52,682 bases of DNA, taken from Pseudomonas protegens. Lineage in GTDB: Bacteria; Pseudomonadota; Gammaproteobacteria; Pseudomonadales; Pseudomonadaceae. The notes under the pieces were generated by a model. The model searched no databases. It was not told where the DNA came from and saw only the letters and a program-made list of their open reading frames with translations. Made by a program: the position numbers and the translations under genes. This document shows positions 10,201 through 16,862 of the stretch, in pieces (within the stretch, counting starts at the first letter, position 1; the number at the start of each line of letters is the position of its first letter). Location: the NCBI RefSeq assembly GCF_003732485.1, contig NZ_MOAK01000013.1:106335-159016 (forward strand), read 5' to 3'.

Positions 10201-10568
10201 ATGTGCTGACCTGCAACGGTGTGGCGGTTCCCTTGCAGCCCACCGGGCGGGTAGGGGAGTTTGTCGCCGGAGTGCGCTATCGCGCCTGGCAGCCGGCCAA
10301 CTGCCTGCAACCCGGCATCCCGGTACACGCACCGCTGGTGTTCGATCTGCTGGACAGTTGGATGCAGCGCTCCCTGGGGGGCTGCCAATACCATGTGGCC
10401 CATCCTGGGGGACGCAACTACGACAGTCTGCCGGTCAATGCCAATGAAGCGGAAAGTCGGCGCATGGCGCGTTTCTTTCGCCTCGGACACAGCCCCGGTA
10501 GCCTCGCGGTGCCGCCTTTGATCATCAATGACGAGCTGCCCATGACCCTGGATTTGCGACGCTTCTAA
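7293..10568 (+). CDS. Transglutaminase-like domain fused to DUF2126 (circularly permuted glutamine-synthetase-like ligase)
   Basis: A 1091-residue two-module protein. Residues about 1-300 are a bacterial transglutaminase-like peptidase/amidase with an N-terminal beta domain (HVTHYRYDRAVELGPQ) and a complete Cys-His-Asp triad: Cys180 (GSCRDSAW), His229 (DLHAWCEVY), Asp245 (LDATSG). From about residue 320 to the end is DUF2126 (LTMGGEPTFV..., FGQGKWYPGEQLPRW, FMIDGRHTGTGGGNHFVLGG), which comparative work has interpreted as a circularly permuted COOH-NH2 ligase. Start: I choose GTG 7293 because AGGAGG (7281-7286) sits six bases before it and the product then begins at the transglutaminase fold. 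It is the first gene of a three-gene set with the ATP-grasp/alpha-E gene. The substrate is unknown; the expected chemistry is making or cleaving amide bonds on a peptide. Confidence 0.9.
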   Translation: MSIHVALHHVTHYRYDRAVELGPQIVRLRPAAHSRTRILSYALKVQPEQHFINWQQDPQGNYLARLVFAEKTTELRIEVDLLAEMAVFNPFDFFLEPYAQKIPFAYAADEQRELAPYLETLPVTPKFQAYLDGISRTPLPAVDFLVALNQRLSADIAYLIRLEPGVQSPEQTLVNASGSCRDSAWLLVQLLRHLGLAARFVSGYLIQLTADVKSLDGPSGTEVDFTDLHAWCEVYLPGAGWIGLDATSGLFAGEGHIPLACSPDPSSAAPITGLVEPCECQFSHEMSVERIWEAPRVTKPYTDEQWLAIQALGRQIDVDLLEGDVRLTMGGEPTFVAIDDPDGAEWNTAALGANKRRLAGELFQRLRQRYGPQGLVHFGQGKWYPGEQLPRWSLNCHWRRDGVPIWHNRALIADEHEDYGADAPLAGRFLASVAERLKLPGRFVFPAYEDHFYYLWREGSLPLNVSAEDSRLEDALERQRLRKVFSQGLDKVIGQVLPLARSAKGDQWQSGRWYLRDSHCRLVPGDSPLGYRLPLASQPWVTAAEYPFIHPSDPNQDFPELPDPAQLAEIPEPAVLDERVPGIDQSADWLTRTALCAEAREGRLYLFMPPLERLEDYLQLVSVIEATAAELHCPVLLEGYEPPADPRLCNFRVTPDPGVIEVNVQPSVSWDELVERTEFLYEQARQTRLTSEKFMIDGRHTGTGGGNHFVLGGATPADSPFLRRPDLLRSLISYWHNHPSLSYLFSGLFIGPTSQAPRVDEARNDSLYELEIAFAQIPAPGEECPPWRVDRLLRNLLIDVTGNTHRAEFCIDKLYSPDGATGRLGLLELRAFEMPPHGRMSLVQQLLLRALVARFWREPYAPAKLARWGTELHDRFLLPHFIEQDFADVLVELNAAGYPLRAEWFAPHLEFRFPKVGDYAVSGIELELRQALEPWHVLGEEGGAGGTVRYVDSSLERLQVKVSGLTPQRHVLTCNGVAVPLQPTGRVGEFVAGVRYRAWQPANCLQPGIPVHAPLVFDLLDSWMQRSLGGCQYHVAHPGGRNYDSLPVNANEAESRRMARFFRLGHSPGSLAVPPLIINDELPMTLDLRRF

Positions 10569-10577
10569 TCCACCTGC

Positions 10578-10608
10578 GACGCCCGTGATATAGCCATATC
10601 CGGGCGTC
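10578..10608 (+). other. Strong hairpin between the first two cluster genes
   Basis: GACGCCCG-(T)-GATAT, loop AGCC, ATATC-CGGGCGTC gives 13 base pairs with one bulge. There is no U-run after it (GGGGCTGTGG follows), so it is more likely an mRNA processing or stability element inside the operon than a terminator. Confidence 0.5.
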
Positions 10609-10655
10609 GGGGCTGTGGGTTAATCTGACTTTCCCTGCCGTCTGCCGAGTGTTCC

Positions 10656-13142
10656 ATGCCTGACTTGCTAGACCGTTACCCGCTGACGGCGGGTACCTAC
10701 CATGAGCTGCTGGATGACCAGGGTGCGGTCCGGGCGCACTGGCAGCGCCTGCTTGAACAACTGCAACGCAGCAGCCCCGCGCAACTGGCCCAGCGCCAGG
10801 CGCTGCTGACCCGGCAGATCCACGAGAACGGTGTCACCTACAACGTCTATGCCGACCCCAAGGGCGCGGACCGGCCCTGGGAGCTGGATTTGCTGCCCCA
10901 TGTGATCCCGGTGGAGGAGTGGCAACTGTTGTCCGCCGGAATCGCCCAGCGGGCGCGCCTGCTCAATGCCGTACTGGCGGACCTGTACGGCCCGCAGCGA
11001 CTGATCAGCGAAGGGCTGTTGCCCGCTGAACTGGTGTTCGGGCACAACAATTTTCTCTGGCCATGCCAGGGCATCCAGCCGCCCGAGCAGACCTTTCTGC
11101 ACCTCTATGCAGTGGACCTGGCGCGCACCCCCGATGGTCGTTGGTGGGTCACTGCCGATCGTACCCAGGCGCCGTCCGGGGCCGGCTACGCCCTGGAAAA
11201 TCGCATGATCGTGTCTCGGGCCTTTCCGGATCTGTACCGCGACCTGCAAGTGCAGCATCTGGCCGGCTTCTTCCGTGCCCTGCAGGAAACCCTGGCCCGG
11301 CAGGCGCCCCGGGATGCCGAAGCACCGCTGATCGTGCTGTTGACGCCTGGGCGTTTCAACGAGAGTTATTTCGAACATCTGTACCTGGCGCGTCAGCTGG
11401 GTTACCCGCTGGTGGAGGGCGGCGACCTGACGGTGCGCGATGCCACGGTCTATCTCAAGACCCTCAGCGGCCTGCGCCGGGTGCACGCCATCATGCGTCG
11501 CCTGGATGATGATTTCTGTGACCCCCTGGAGCTGCGTACCGATTCCGCCCTGGGGGTGCCCGGCCTGCTGGATGCGGTGCGCCAAGGCCGGGTGCTGGTG
11601 GCCAATGCCCTGGGCAGCGGGGTGCTGGAGTCCCCAGGGCTGCTGGGCTTCCTGCCGAAAATCAGCCAGTTCCTGCTGGGGGAGGAATTGCTCCTGCCTT
11701 CCATCGCCACCTGGTGGTGTGGCGAGGCGCCCGTGCTGCAACAGGCCCTGGAGAAGCTTCCGGAACTGCTGATCAAGCCGGCGTTTCCATCTCAGAGTTT
11801 CACCCCGGTGCTGGGGCGCGACCTGAGTCCCGAACAGCGCGCCAGCCTCGCCGAGCGTATGTGTGCGCGCCCCTATGCCTATGTGGCCCAGGAGTTACCG
11901 CAACTGTCCCAGGCGCCGGTCTGGCAGGCCGAGGACGGTCGCTTGCAGCCACGGGCCATCGGCATGCGGGTGTACGCGGTGGCCAGCGACGACGGCTATC
12001 GGGTGCTGCCTGGAGGCCTGACCCGGGTCGCCGCCGATGCCGACGCCGAAGTGGTGTCGATGCAGCGCGGTGGCGCCAGCAAGGACACTTGGGTGCTGGG
12101 GGAGCGCGCCCCCAGCGGCGAGCAATGGAAAGCCCAGCGCACCATTGGTGTCTATGACTTGGTCCGTCGTGATCCCTACTTGCCGTCGCGGGTGGTGGAG
12201 AACCTGTTCTGGTTCGGTCGTTATTGTGAGCGCTGTGACGACAGCGCACGGCTGCTGCGGATCATGCTGGCCCGTTACGTCGATGGCGACGATCCGCGAG
12301 CCTTGCTGGCCGCGGTGGACCTGGGGGAAAGCCTGATGCTGCTGCCGGATGAGGGCGAGCTGCCCGAGCGTCTGCTGGCGGCCCTGCTGGGGGAGGACTG
12401 GTCGTTCAGCCTGCGCTCCAACTTGCAGCGCCTGCAGTGGGCCGCCTCCCAGGTGCGCGGCAAGCTGTCCCGGGAAAACTGGCAGGCCCTGGTGGAACTG
12501 CAACGCGAAGCCCAGGAGCTGGATACCGCGGAGCCGGACTTCGGCGAGCTGCTGGATTTTCTCAACCGTCTGGTGATGTCCCTGGCGGCGCTCTCGGGGT
12601 TCGCCCTGGACGACATGACCCGGGACGAGGGTTGGCGCTTCCTGATGATTGGCCGGCGCATCGAGCGCCTGCAATTTCTCAGCAGCAGCCTGGCGGCCTT
12701 CCTGCGGGGCACTGCGGTTTTCGATCAGGCTGGCCTGGAGTGGCTGCTGGAGCTGGGCAACAGCAGCATCACCTATCGCTCCCGTTACCTGGCGGTGGCG
12801 CAGTTGATCCCGGTCCTCGACCTGTTGCTGCTGGATGAGCAGAACCCCCATGCGGTGCTGTTCCAGCTCAAGCTGGTGACCCGTACCCTCAAGCGCCTCA
12901 ACGATGACTTCGGCGTGCCCCGTGAGGTGGCGTTGCCGAGGCTGGTGGAGCGCCTGGCCCATTTCGACCTGGGCTGCCTGGAGAACTCGCTGTTTGGCGA
13001 GGCCAGCGTGAGAGCGGCCGTGTCAGGGCTGGCGGACCTGCTGCAAGAAATCGCCGAGGTCAGTGGCCAGGTGTCCGATCGCCTGGCCTTGCGGCATTTC
13101 GCCCATGTGGATGATGTCAGCCAGCAAACGGTGTCGGTGTAA
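10656..13142 (+). CDS. Circularly permuted ATP-grasp ligase fused to an alpha-E domain
   Basis: An 828-residue fusion. Residues about 1-480 are the circularly permuted ATP-grasp (DUF404/DUF407), with PRFNESYFEHLYLARQLGY-type and EGGDLTVRD motifs and the acidic block RRLDDDFCDPLELR. From about residue 500 to the end is the all-helical alpha-E domain (DUF403), opening LPSRVVENLFWFGRYCERCD. The two are often separate neighbouring genes; here they are one polypeptide. ATP-grasp enzymes join a carboxylate to an amine through an acyl phosphate, so an amide-forming step is expected; the role of alpha-E is not known. The TAA stop overlaps the next gene's ATG (TAATG at 13140-13144), implying translational coupling. 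Function beyond family is inference. Confidence 0.9.
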   Translation: MPDLLDRYPLTAGTYHELLDDQGAVRAHWQRLLEQLQRSSPAQLAQRQALLTRQIHENGVTYNVYADPKGADRPWELDLLPHVIPVEEWQLLSAGIAQRARLLNAVLADLYGPQRLISEGLLPAELVFGHNNFLWPCQGIQPPEQTFLHLYAVDLARTPDGRWWVTADRTQAPSGAGYALENRMIVSRAFPDLYRDLQVQHLAGFFRALQETLARQAPRDAEAPLIVLLTPGRFNESYFEHLYLARQLGYPLVEGGDLTVRDATVYLKTLSGLRRVHAIMRRLDDDFCDPLELRTDSALGVPGLLDAVRQGRVLVANALGSGVLESPGLLGFLPKISQFLLGEELLLPSIATWWCGEAPVLQQALEKLPELLIKPAFPSQSFTPVLGRDLSPEQRASLAERMCARPYAYVAQELPQLSQAPVWQAEDGRLQPRAIGMRVYAVASDDGYRVLPGGLTRVAADADAEVVSMQRGGASKDTWVLGERAPSGEQWKAQRTIGVYDLVRRDPYLPSRVVENLFWFGRYCERCDDSARLLRIMLARYVDGDDPRALLAAVDLGESLMLLPDEGELPERLLAALLGEDWSFSLRSNLQRLQWAASQVRGKLSRENWQALVELQREAQELDTAEPDFGELLDFLNRLVMSLAALSGFALDDMTRDEGWRFLMIGRRIERLQFLSSSLAAFLRGTAVFDQAGLEWLLELGNSSITYRSRYLAVAQLIPVLDLLLLDEQNPHAVLFQLKLVTRTLKRLNDDFGVPREVALPRLVERLAHFDLGCLENSLFGEASVRAAVSGLADLLQEIAEVSGQVSDRLALRHFAHVDDVSQQTVSV

Positions 13143-14032
13143 TGAGCGCGCGCTACCAGATTTTCCACGATACCCATTATCGCTACGACAGCCCGGTGTC
13201 CCTGGCCCAGCAGTTGGCGCACCTGTGGCCCCGGGCTTGCGCCTGGCAACAGTGCAGCGAGCGGCAGTTGCTGATCACTCCCGAGCCCACCACCCGCCGT
13301 GACGAGCAGGATGTGTTTGGTAACCCTTTGACTCGTCTGGCCTTCGAGCGGCCCCATGATGAACTGCAGGTCAACGCCCAGCTTAGTGTCGAGGTGCTGG
13401 ATCGGCCGCATTTGGACTTTGCCGCGTCCATGGCCTGGGATGTCGCCCGGGGAGCCTTGACCTACAGCGGTCGGCCGTTGCCGGTGGCATTGCTGGAGGC
13501 CAGCCGCTATCGCTTCGAATCACCCTATGTGCATCTCAAGCAGCGCTTCGTCGAGTTTTCCGAAAGTTGCTTTGCTCCGGGACGGCCACTGTTGCAGGGC
13601 GTCCAGGCCTTGATGGAGAAGATCTTCAGCGAGTTCACCTTCGATGCCGAAGCGACCCAAGTGGCGACACCTTTGGTGGAAGTCCTGGAGCGTCGACGGG
13701 GTGTGTGCCAGGACTTTGCCCACCTGATGCTGGCCTGCCTGCGTTCGCGGGGGCTGGCGGCGCGCTACATCAGCGGCTACCTGCTGACCCAGCCACCGCC
13801 GGGGCAGCCGCGGCTGATCGGTGCCGACGCTTCCCATGCCTGGGTTTCGGTGTTCTGCCCGGTGCTGGGCTGGGTGGATTTCGACCCTACCAACAACGTG
13901 CAGCCGGCACTGGAACACATCACCCTGGCCTGGGGCCGTGATTTTTCCGATGTTTCGCCGTTGCGTGGAGTGATTCTTGGCGGTGGCAGCCATGACCCGG
14001 AGGTCCGAGTCACCGTCATGCCCCTGACATGA
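13142..14032 (+). CDS. Transglutaminase family protein (second in cluster)
   Basis: This 296-residue stand-alone transglutaminase-like enzyme has the N-terminal bacterial transglutaminase domain (YQIFHDTHYRYDSPVSLAQQ) and a core with a complete triad: Cys189 (RRGVCQDFAH), His232 (ASHAWVSVF) and Asp248 (WVDFDPTN). The start ATG overlaps the preceding stop codon. Having two transglutaminase-like enzymes bracket the ligase gene suggests one may process the peptide product and the other its precursor, or that they act on different substrates; this cannot be decided from sequence. No signal peptide, so cytosolic. It is followed by REP doublets rather than a classical terminator. Confidence 0.9.
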   Translation: MSARYQIFHDTHYRYDSPVSLAQQLAHLWPRACAWQQCSERQLLITPEPTTRRDEQDVFGNPLTRLAFERPHDELQVNAQLSVEVLDRPHLDFAASMAWDVARGALTYSGRPLPVALLEASRYRFESPYVHLKQRFVEFSESCFAPGRPLLQGVQALMEKIFSEFTFDAEATQVATPLVEVLERRRGVCQDFAHLMLACLRSRGLAARYISGYLLTQPPPGQPRLIGADASHAWVSVFCPVLGWVDFDPTNNVQPALEHITLAWGRDFSDVSPLRGVILGGGSHDPEVRVTVMPLT

Positions 14033-14051
14033 CAGCGCCAATCCAAACCTT

Positions 14052-14133
14052 GTAGGAGCCGGCTTGCCGGCGAAGAGGCCAGCGGAGATTGCGTGGGGCT
14101 GGAGAGCGCTTTCGCCGGCAAGCCAGCTCCTAC
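14052..14133. repeat. REP doublet (REPIN), 82 bp, copy 1 of a tandem pair
   Basis: GTAGGAGCCGGCTTGCCGGC...to...GCCAGCTCCTAC: two REP palindromes in inverted orientation around a unique core. The whole unit, including its core and about ten upstream flanking bases, is repeated at 14157-14238. Confidence 0.85.
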
Positions 14134-14156
14134 GGCTAGGCGCGAAATCAAACCTT

Positions 14157-14238
14157 GTAGGAGCCGGCTTGCCGACGAAGGGGCCAGCGGATATTGCGTG
14201 GGGCTGAAGAGCGCTTTCGCTGGCAAGCCAGCTCCTAC
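14157..14238. repeat. REP doublet (REPIN), 82 bp, copy 2 of a tandem pair
   Basis: Same length as copy 1 with a handful of substitutions, including in the core AGCGGATATTGCGTGGGGCT. The shared core shows a local tandem duplication rather than two independent insertions. Confidence 0.85.
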
Positions 14239-14242
14239 CGTC

Positions 14243-14422
14243 TCAGGTCAGGCTTGGGGGCTGAGCCTCGGCGTCATCGACGCTCACTTCACCTTCGGTA
14301 TCCGGGGGCAGTGTGCTGGCTTCTTCTGCAGCAGCTTTCTTGCGTTGCAGCTTTTCCTCTTTCTTCTGTTCCTTGGCCAAGTCTCGTTGACGTTTGGCGA
14401 AGGAGTAGTTGGGTTTAGCCAT
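14243..14422 (-). CDS. Small Lys/Glu-rich conserved protein, 59 aa
   Basis: The minus strand encodes 59 residues from ATG at 14420-14422 to TGA at 14243-14245. It starts MAKPNYSFAKRQRDLAKEQK, continues with a highly charged helix (KKEEKLQRKKAAAEEA) and ends in an acidic Pro-containing tail. AGAGGA lies about eight bases upstream. I recall short proteins opening MAKPNYSFAKRQRDLAK being annotated as hypothetical in many pseudomonads. It lies 68 bases downstream of the LOG gene on the same strand, so they may share a transcript. The charged helix suggests RNA, ribosome or DNA contact, but that is inference. Confidence 0.75.
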   Translation of the reverse strand: MAKPNYSFAKRQRDLAKEQKKEEKLQRKKAAAEEASTLPPDTEGEVSVDDAEAQPPSLT

Positions 14423-14490
14423 GGGCGATCCTCTGGGGTCGAAGGTGAGGTTGAGCGGCGCGTATTCTGCCTGTTATCGGGTGCTGACGG

Positions 14491-15078
14491 TTAACTGGGT
14501 TTGCGCTCGGCCCACTTGTCCGCCACTGAGGGCTTCCAGGTGTCCAGGGCATCCAGCAGGCTGGCCGGCGACTCGCTCATTTGCAGCATGTCACGGTGTG
14601 GGGCACGGACGAAGCCTTCGCCGACGATATGGTCGAGAAATCCACTGAGTTTTTCGTAGAAGCCGTTCACTTCCAGCAGGCCCAGGGGCTTGTGGTGATA
14701 GCCCAGTTGGCCCCAGGTCCAGACTTCGAACAACTCTTCCAGGGTGCCCAGGCCCCCAGGCAGGGCAATGAAGGCATCACTGAGTTCGGCCATGCGCGCC
14801 TTGCGCGCGTGCATGCCGTCCACCACTTCCAGACGGGTCAGGCCGCTATGGCCGATTTCCTTGTCTTTCAGGCTTTGCGGGATGATCCCGATGACTTCAC
14901 CGCCGGCTGCCAGGGCAGCATCGGCCACTATGCCCATCAGGCCCACCGCGCCGCCGCCATAGACCAGGGTCAGTTTGCGCTCGGCCAGGGCACGGCCCAG
15001 GGCCTGGGCCGCTTCACGATAGAGGGGATGGCTGCCGGTACTGGCGCCACAAAATACACAGACAGAAGTTAACGACAT
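14491..15078 (-). CDS. LOG family (TIGR00730) Rossmann-fold phosphoribohydrolase
   Basis: Members release adenine-type bases from nucleoside 5'-monophosphates; plant LOG proteins activate cytokinins this way. The 195-residue protein has an N-terminal Rossmann segment ([15 protein letters not shown]) and the signature PGGLGTLEE (PGGxGTxxE) with the preceding [18 protein letters not shown]. Full length for bacterial LOGs, which dimerise. It sits near azurin, as I recall for the P. aeruginosa PA4923/PA4922 pair. Whether it makes cytokinin in this bacterium or recycles nucleotides is not shown by sequence. Confidence 0.92.
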   Translation of the reverse strand: MSLTSVCVFCGASTGSHPLYREAAQALGRALAERKLTLVYGGGAVGLMGIVADAALAAGGEVIGIIPQSLKDKEIGHSGLTRLEVVDGMHARKARMAELSDAFIALPGGLGTLEELFEVWTWGQLGYHHKPLGLLEVNGFYEKLSGFLDHIVGEGFVRAPHRDMLQMSESPASLLDALDTWKPSVADKWAERKPS

Positions 15079-15138
15079 GCCTTACTCCGAGGTCATTGAT
15101 GGCCTCAGAGTAAAGGCTGAAAGACCTGACTCCAAGCA

Positions 15139-15228
15139 TTAAACCTCGCGTTGCGGGGTTTCATGGGTACCGCTGGCACCGCAGGCGTAGGCGGCGAGCA
15201 AACTGCGAAACAGGCTGTTGAGAGGCAT
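15139..15228 (-). CDS. Possible 29-aa small protein
   Basis: A short ORF, MPLNSLFRSLLAAYACGASG followed by nine residues, is preceded by GGAGCC with good spacing and by a TATATT -10-like box. It is amphipathic at the N-terminus. Its 3' end overlaps the hairpin AAACCCCGC-AAC-GCGAGGTTT (15141-15161), which could end this transcript. It is divergent from azurin and shares its upstream region, so the ANR-like box could act on both. Coding status is unproven; I do not recognise the protein. Confidence 0.35.
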   Translation of the reverse strand: MPLNSLFRSLLAAYACGASGTHETPQREV

Positions 15229-15322
15229 GACCAAGGCTCCGAAAATATACTGATGGGCAGATTTTGGGGGGCGGTCCCGCAGTCGGCTGTTTGATTGTCT
15301 TGATCGGCCCGATAGCAGAGAG

Positions 15323-15332
15323 TTGTATACAA
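15323..15332. promoter_or_regulatory. TTGTATACAA palindrome upstream of azurin
   Basis: A perfect 10-bp palindrome five bases upstream of the ANR-like box. The form resembles half-sites bound by GntR-type regulators, but no regulator is assigned. It may instead be part of a promoter (GTATAC). Confidence 0.3.
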
Positions 15333-15336
15333 TTTT

Positions 15337-15350
15337 TTGATGCAAATCAT
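15337..15350 (+). promoter_or_regulatory. ANR/FNR-type box upstream of azurin
   Basis: TTGAT-GCAA-ATCAT matches the FNR/ANR consensus TTGAT-N4-ATCAA at nine of ten positions, about 81 bases before the azurin ATG. Azurin is known to be ANR-controlled in P. aeruginosa, so low-oxygen activation is the natural reading. Confidence 0.65.
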
Positions 15351-15430
15351 AGGAACTTGGTAGAAATTCAGGCAGTCTTCGGTCCCATGGATTCAGATGG
15401 ATTTTGTTAACCCTGCCTTGGAGATTCACC

Positions 15431-15877
15431 ATGTTTGCCAAACTCGTTGCGGTATCCCTGTTGACACTGGCCAGCAGCCAATTGATGGCCGCCGAATGCA
15501 AGGTCGATGTCGACTCTACCGACCAGATGTCCTTCAACACTAAGGAAATCACCATCGACAAGAGCTGCAAGACCTTCACCGTGAACCTGACTCACTCCGG
15601 CAGCCTGCCGAAGAACGTCATGGGCCATAACTGGGTCCTGAGCAAAACCGCAGACATGGCTGGCATCGCCACCGACGGCATGGCCGCCGGCATCGACAAG
15701 AGCTACCTGAAGGAAGGCGACACCCGCGTCATCGCCCACACCAAGATCATCGGTGCCGGCGAGAAAGATTCGGTGACCTTCGACGTATCGAAGCTGACTG
15801 CTGGCGAAAGCTACCAGTTCTTCTGCTCGTTCCCAGGCCACAACTCGATGATGAAAGGCGCTGTGGTCCTGAAGTAA
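15431..15877 (+). CDS. azu: Azurin, periplasmic blue copper protein
   Basis: Azurin carries single electrons in the periplasm, classically linked to denitrification and redox-stress pathways. The 148-residue precursor has a 20-residue signal peptide ([20 protein letters not shown]) and a mature protein starting [20 protein letters not shown]. All copper ligands are present: the His in VMGHNW (mature 46), and Cys112, His117 and Met121 in [14 protein letters not shown]. The disulphide cysteines (EC...SCK) are kept. I use ATG 15431, which opens the signal peptide, over an upstream in-frame TTG/CTG. It has an ANR-like box upstream and a strong terminator downstream, hence a single-gene unit. Confidence 0.98.
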   Translation: MFAKLVAVSLLTLASSQLMAAECKVDVDSTDQMSFNTKEITIDKSCKTFTVNLTHSGSLPKNVMGHNWVLSKTADMAGIATDGMAAGIDKSYLKEGDTRVIAHTKIIGAGEKDSVTFDVSKLTAGESYQFFCSFPGHNSMMKGAVVLK

Positions 15878-15900
15878 GCATCAGGCCCGGCTGCAACAAG

Positions 15901-15928
15901 AAAGCGCCCCGAGGGGCGCTTTTTTTGT
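15901..15928 (+). terminator. Intrinsic terminator of azurin
   Basis: AAAGCGCCCC-GAG-GGGCGCTTT followed by a run of T residues. Textbook form, 23 bases after the stop. Confidence 0.92.
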
Positions 15929-15936
15929 GTGTGTAT

Positions 15937-16018
15937 GTAGGAGCGGGCTTGCCCGCGAACAGGCCCTTGGGCCTTGTGCCGCATCAAGCGGCCCTTTCGC
16001 CGGCAAGCCGGCTCCTAC
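15937..16018. repeat. REP doublet (REPIN), 82 bp, between azu and nadE
   Basis: GTAGGAGCGGGCTTGCCCGC...to...GCCGGCTCCTAC. The left REP is the CGGGC variant, the right one the CCGGC variant. It lies between convergent genes and has the same 82-bp length as the doublets near 14.1 kb. Confidence 0.85.
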
Positions 16019-16031
16019 ACGGCGTGGTGGG

Positions 16032-16859
16032 TCACGGGGCGAAGGGCATGACGCGCTTGTGATGGGTCTTGCGGTAGGTGTCGCAGATGATCTTGAAGGC
16101 TTCTTCACGCACCGGTTGGCCATGCAGGAAGGCGTCGATCTCGGTGTAGGTGACGCCGTGCGAGGCTTCATCCGGTTTGCCCGGGGACAGGTCCTCGAGG
16201 TCGGCGGTAGGCACCTTCTCCACCAGGGATTCCGGAGCGCCGAAGTAGCGGGCAATCGAACGCACCTGATTCTTCACCAGGCCGCTCAGTGGCGCCAGGT
16301 CGCAGGCGCCATCACCGAACTTGGTGAAGAAACCCATCACCGCCTCGGCGGCGTGGTCGGTACCTATCACCAGGCCGTGGGCGGCGCCGGCGATGGTGTA
16401 CTGGGCCACCATGCGTATCCGCGCCTTGGTGTTGCCGAGGACGAAGTCCCGGGACACCGCGTGCTGGCCTTCAAAGGCCGCCACTTCATTGGCCAGGGCC
16501 TTGACCGCCGGGCCGATGTTCACGGTGTGGCGTTCGTCGGGGTTGATGAAGTCCACCGAAGCCTGGGCGTCGTGTTCGTCGAACTGGGTCTCATAGGGCA
16601 GGCGCACGGCGATGAAACGGTAGTGCTCGTCACCGCTGCGCTCGCGCAGCTCACGCATGGCGCGTTGGGCCAGCAGGCCAGCGGTCAGGGAGTCGACACC
16701 GCCGCTGATGCCCAGGACCAGGGACTTGAGCCCGGAATTGACCAGGCAGTCCTGGATGAAACGGATGCGCCGGGCGATTTCCGCCTCCAGGGCTGCATGG
16801 TCGGGAAAAGGTGCTTGGACCTTCAGCTGCTGCGCAATCTCACGCTGTACGGCTTGCAT
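16032..16859 (-). CDS. nadE: NH3-dependent NAD+ synthetase
   Basis: NadE adenylates nicotinic acid adenine dinucleotide and amidates it with ammonia, the last step to NAD. The 275-residue protein has the PP-loop LGISGGVDS near residue 48, [16 protein letters not shown] acceptor-loop sequence ([20 protein letters not shown]) and the C-terminal substrate segment [19 protein letters not shown]. It lacks an N-terminal glutaminase domain, so free ammonia is the donor. It lies 3 bases downstream of pncB and its ribosome binding site AAGGAG is inside the end of pncB, so the two are one operon for the Preiss-Handler NAD salvage route. Confidence 0.97.
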   Translation of the reverse strand: MQAVQREIAQQLKVQAPFPDHAALEAEIARRIRFIQDCLVNSGLKSLVLGISGGVDSLTAGLLAQRAMRELRERSGDEHYRFIAVRLPYETQFDEHDAQASVDFINPDERHTVNIGPAVKALANEVAAFEGQHAVSRDFVLGNTKARIRMVAQYTIAGAAHGLVIGTDHAAEAVMGFFTKFGDGACDLAPLSGLVKNQVRSIARYFGAPESLVEKVPTADLEDLSPGKPDEASHGVTYTEIDAFLHGQPVREEAFKIICDTYRKTHHKRVMPFAP

Positions 16860-16862
16860 GAT

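Noticed and set aside
13142..14032. Whether the second transglutaminase is a truncated duplicate of the first
   Set aside because: It has its own complete N-terminal domain and Cys-His-Asp triad and differs throughout, so it is a separate paralogue.
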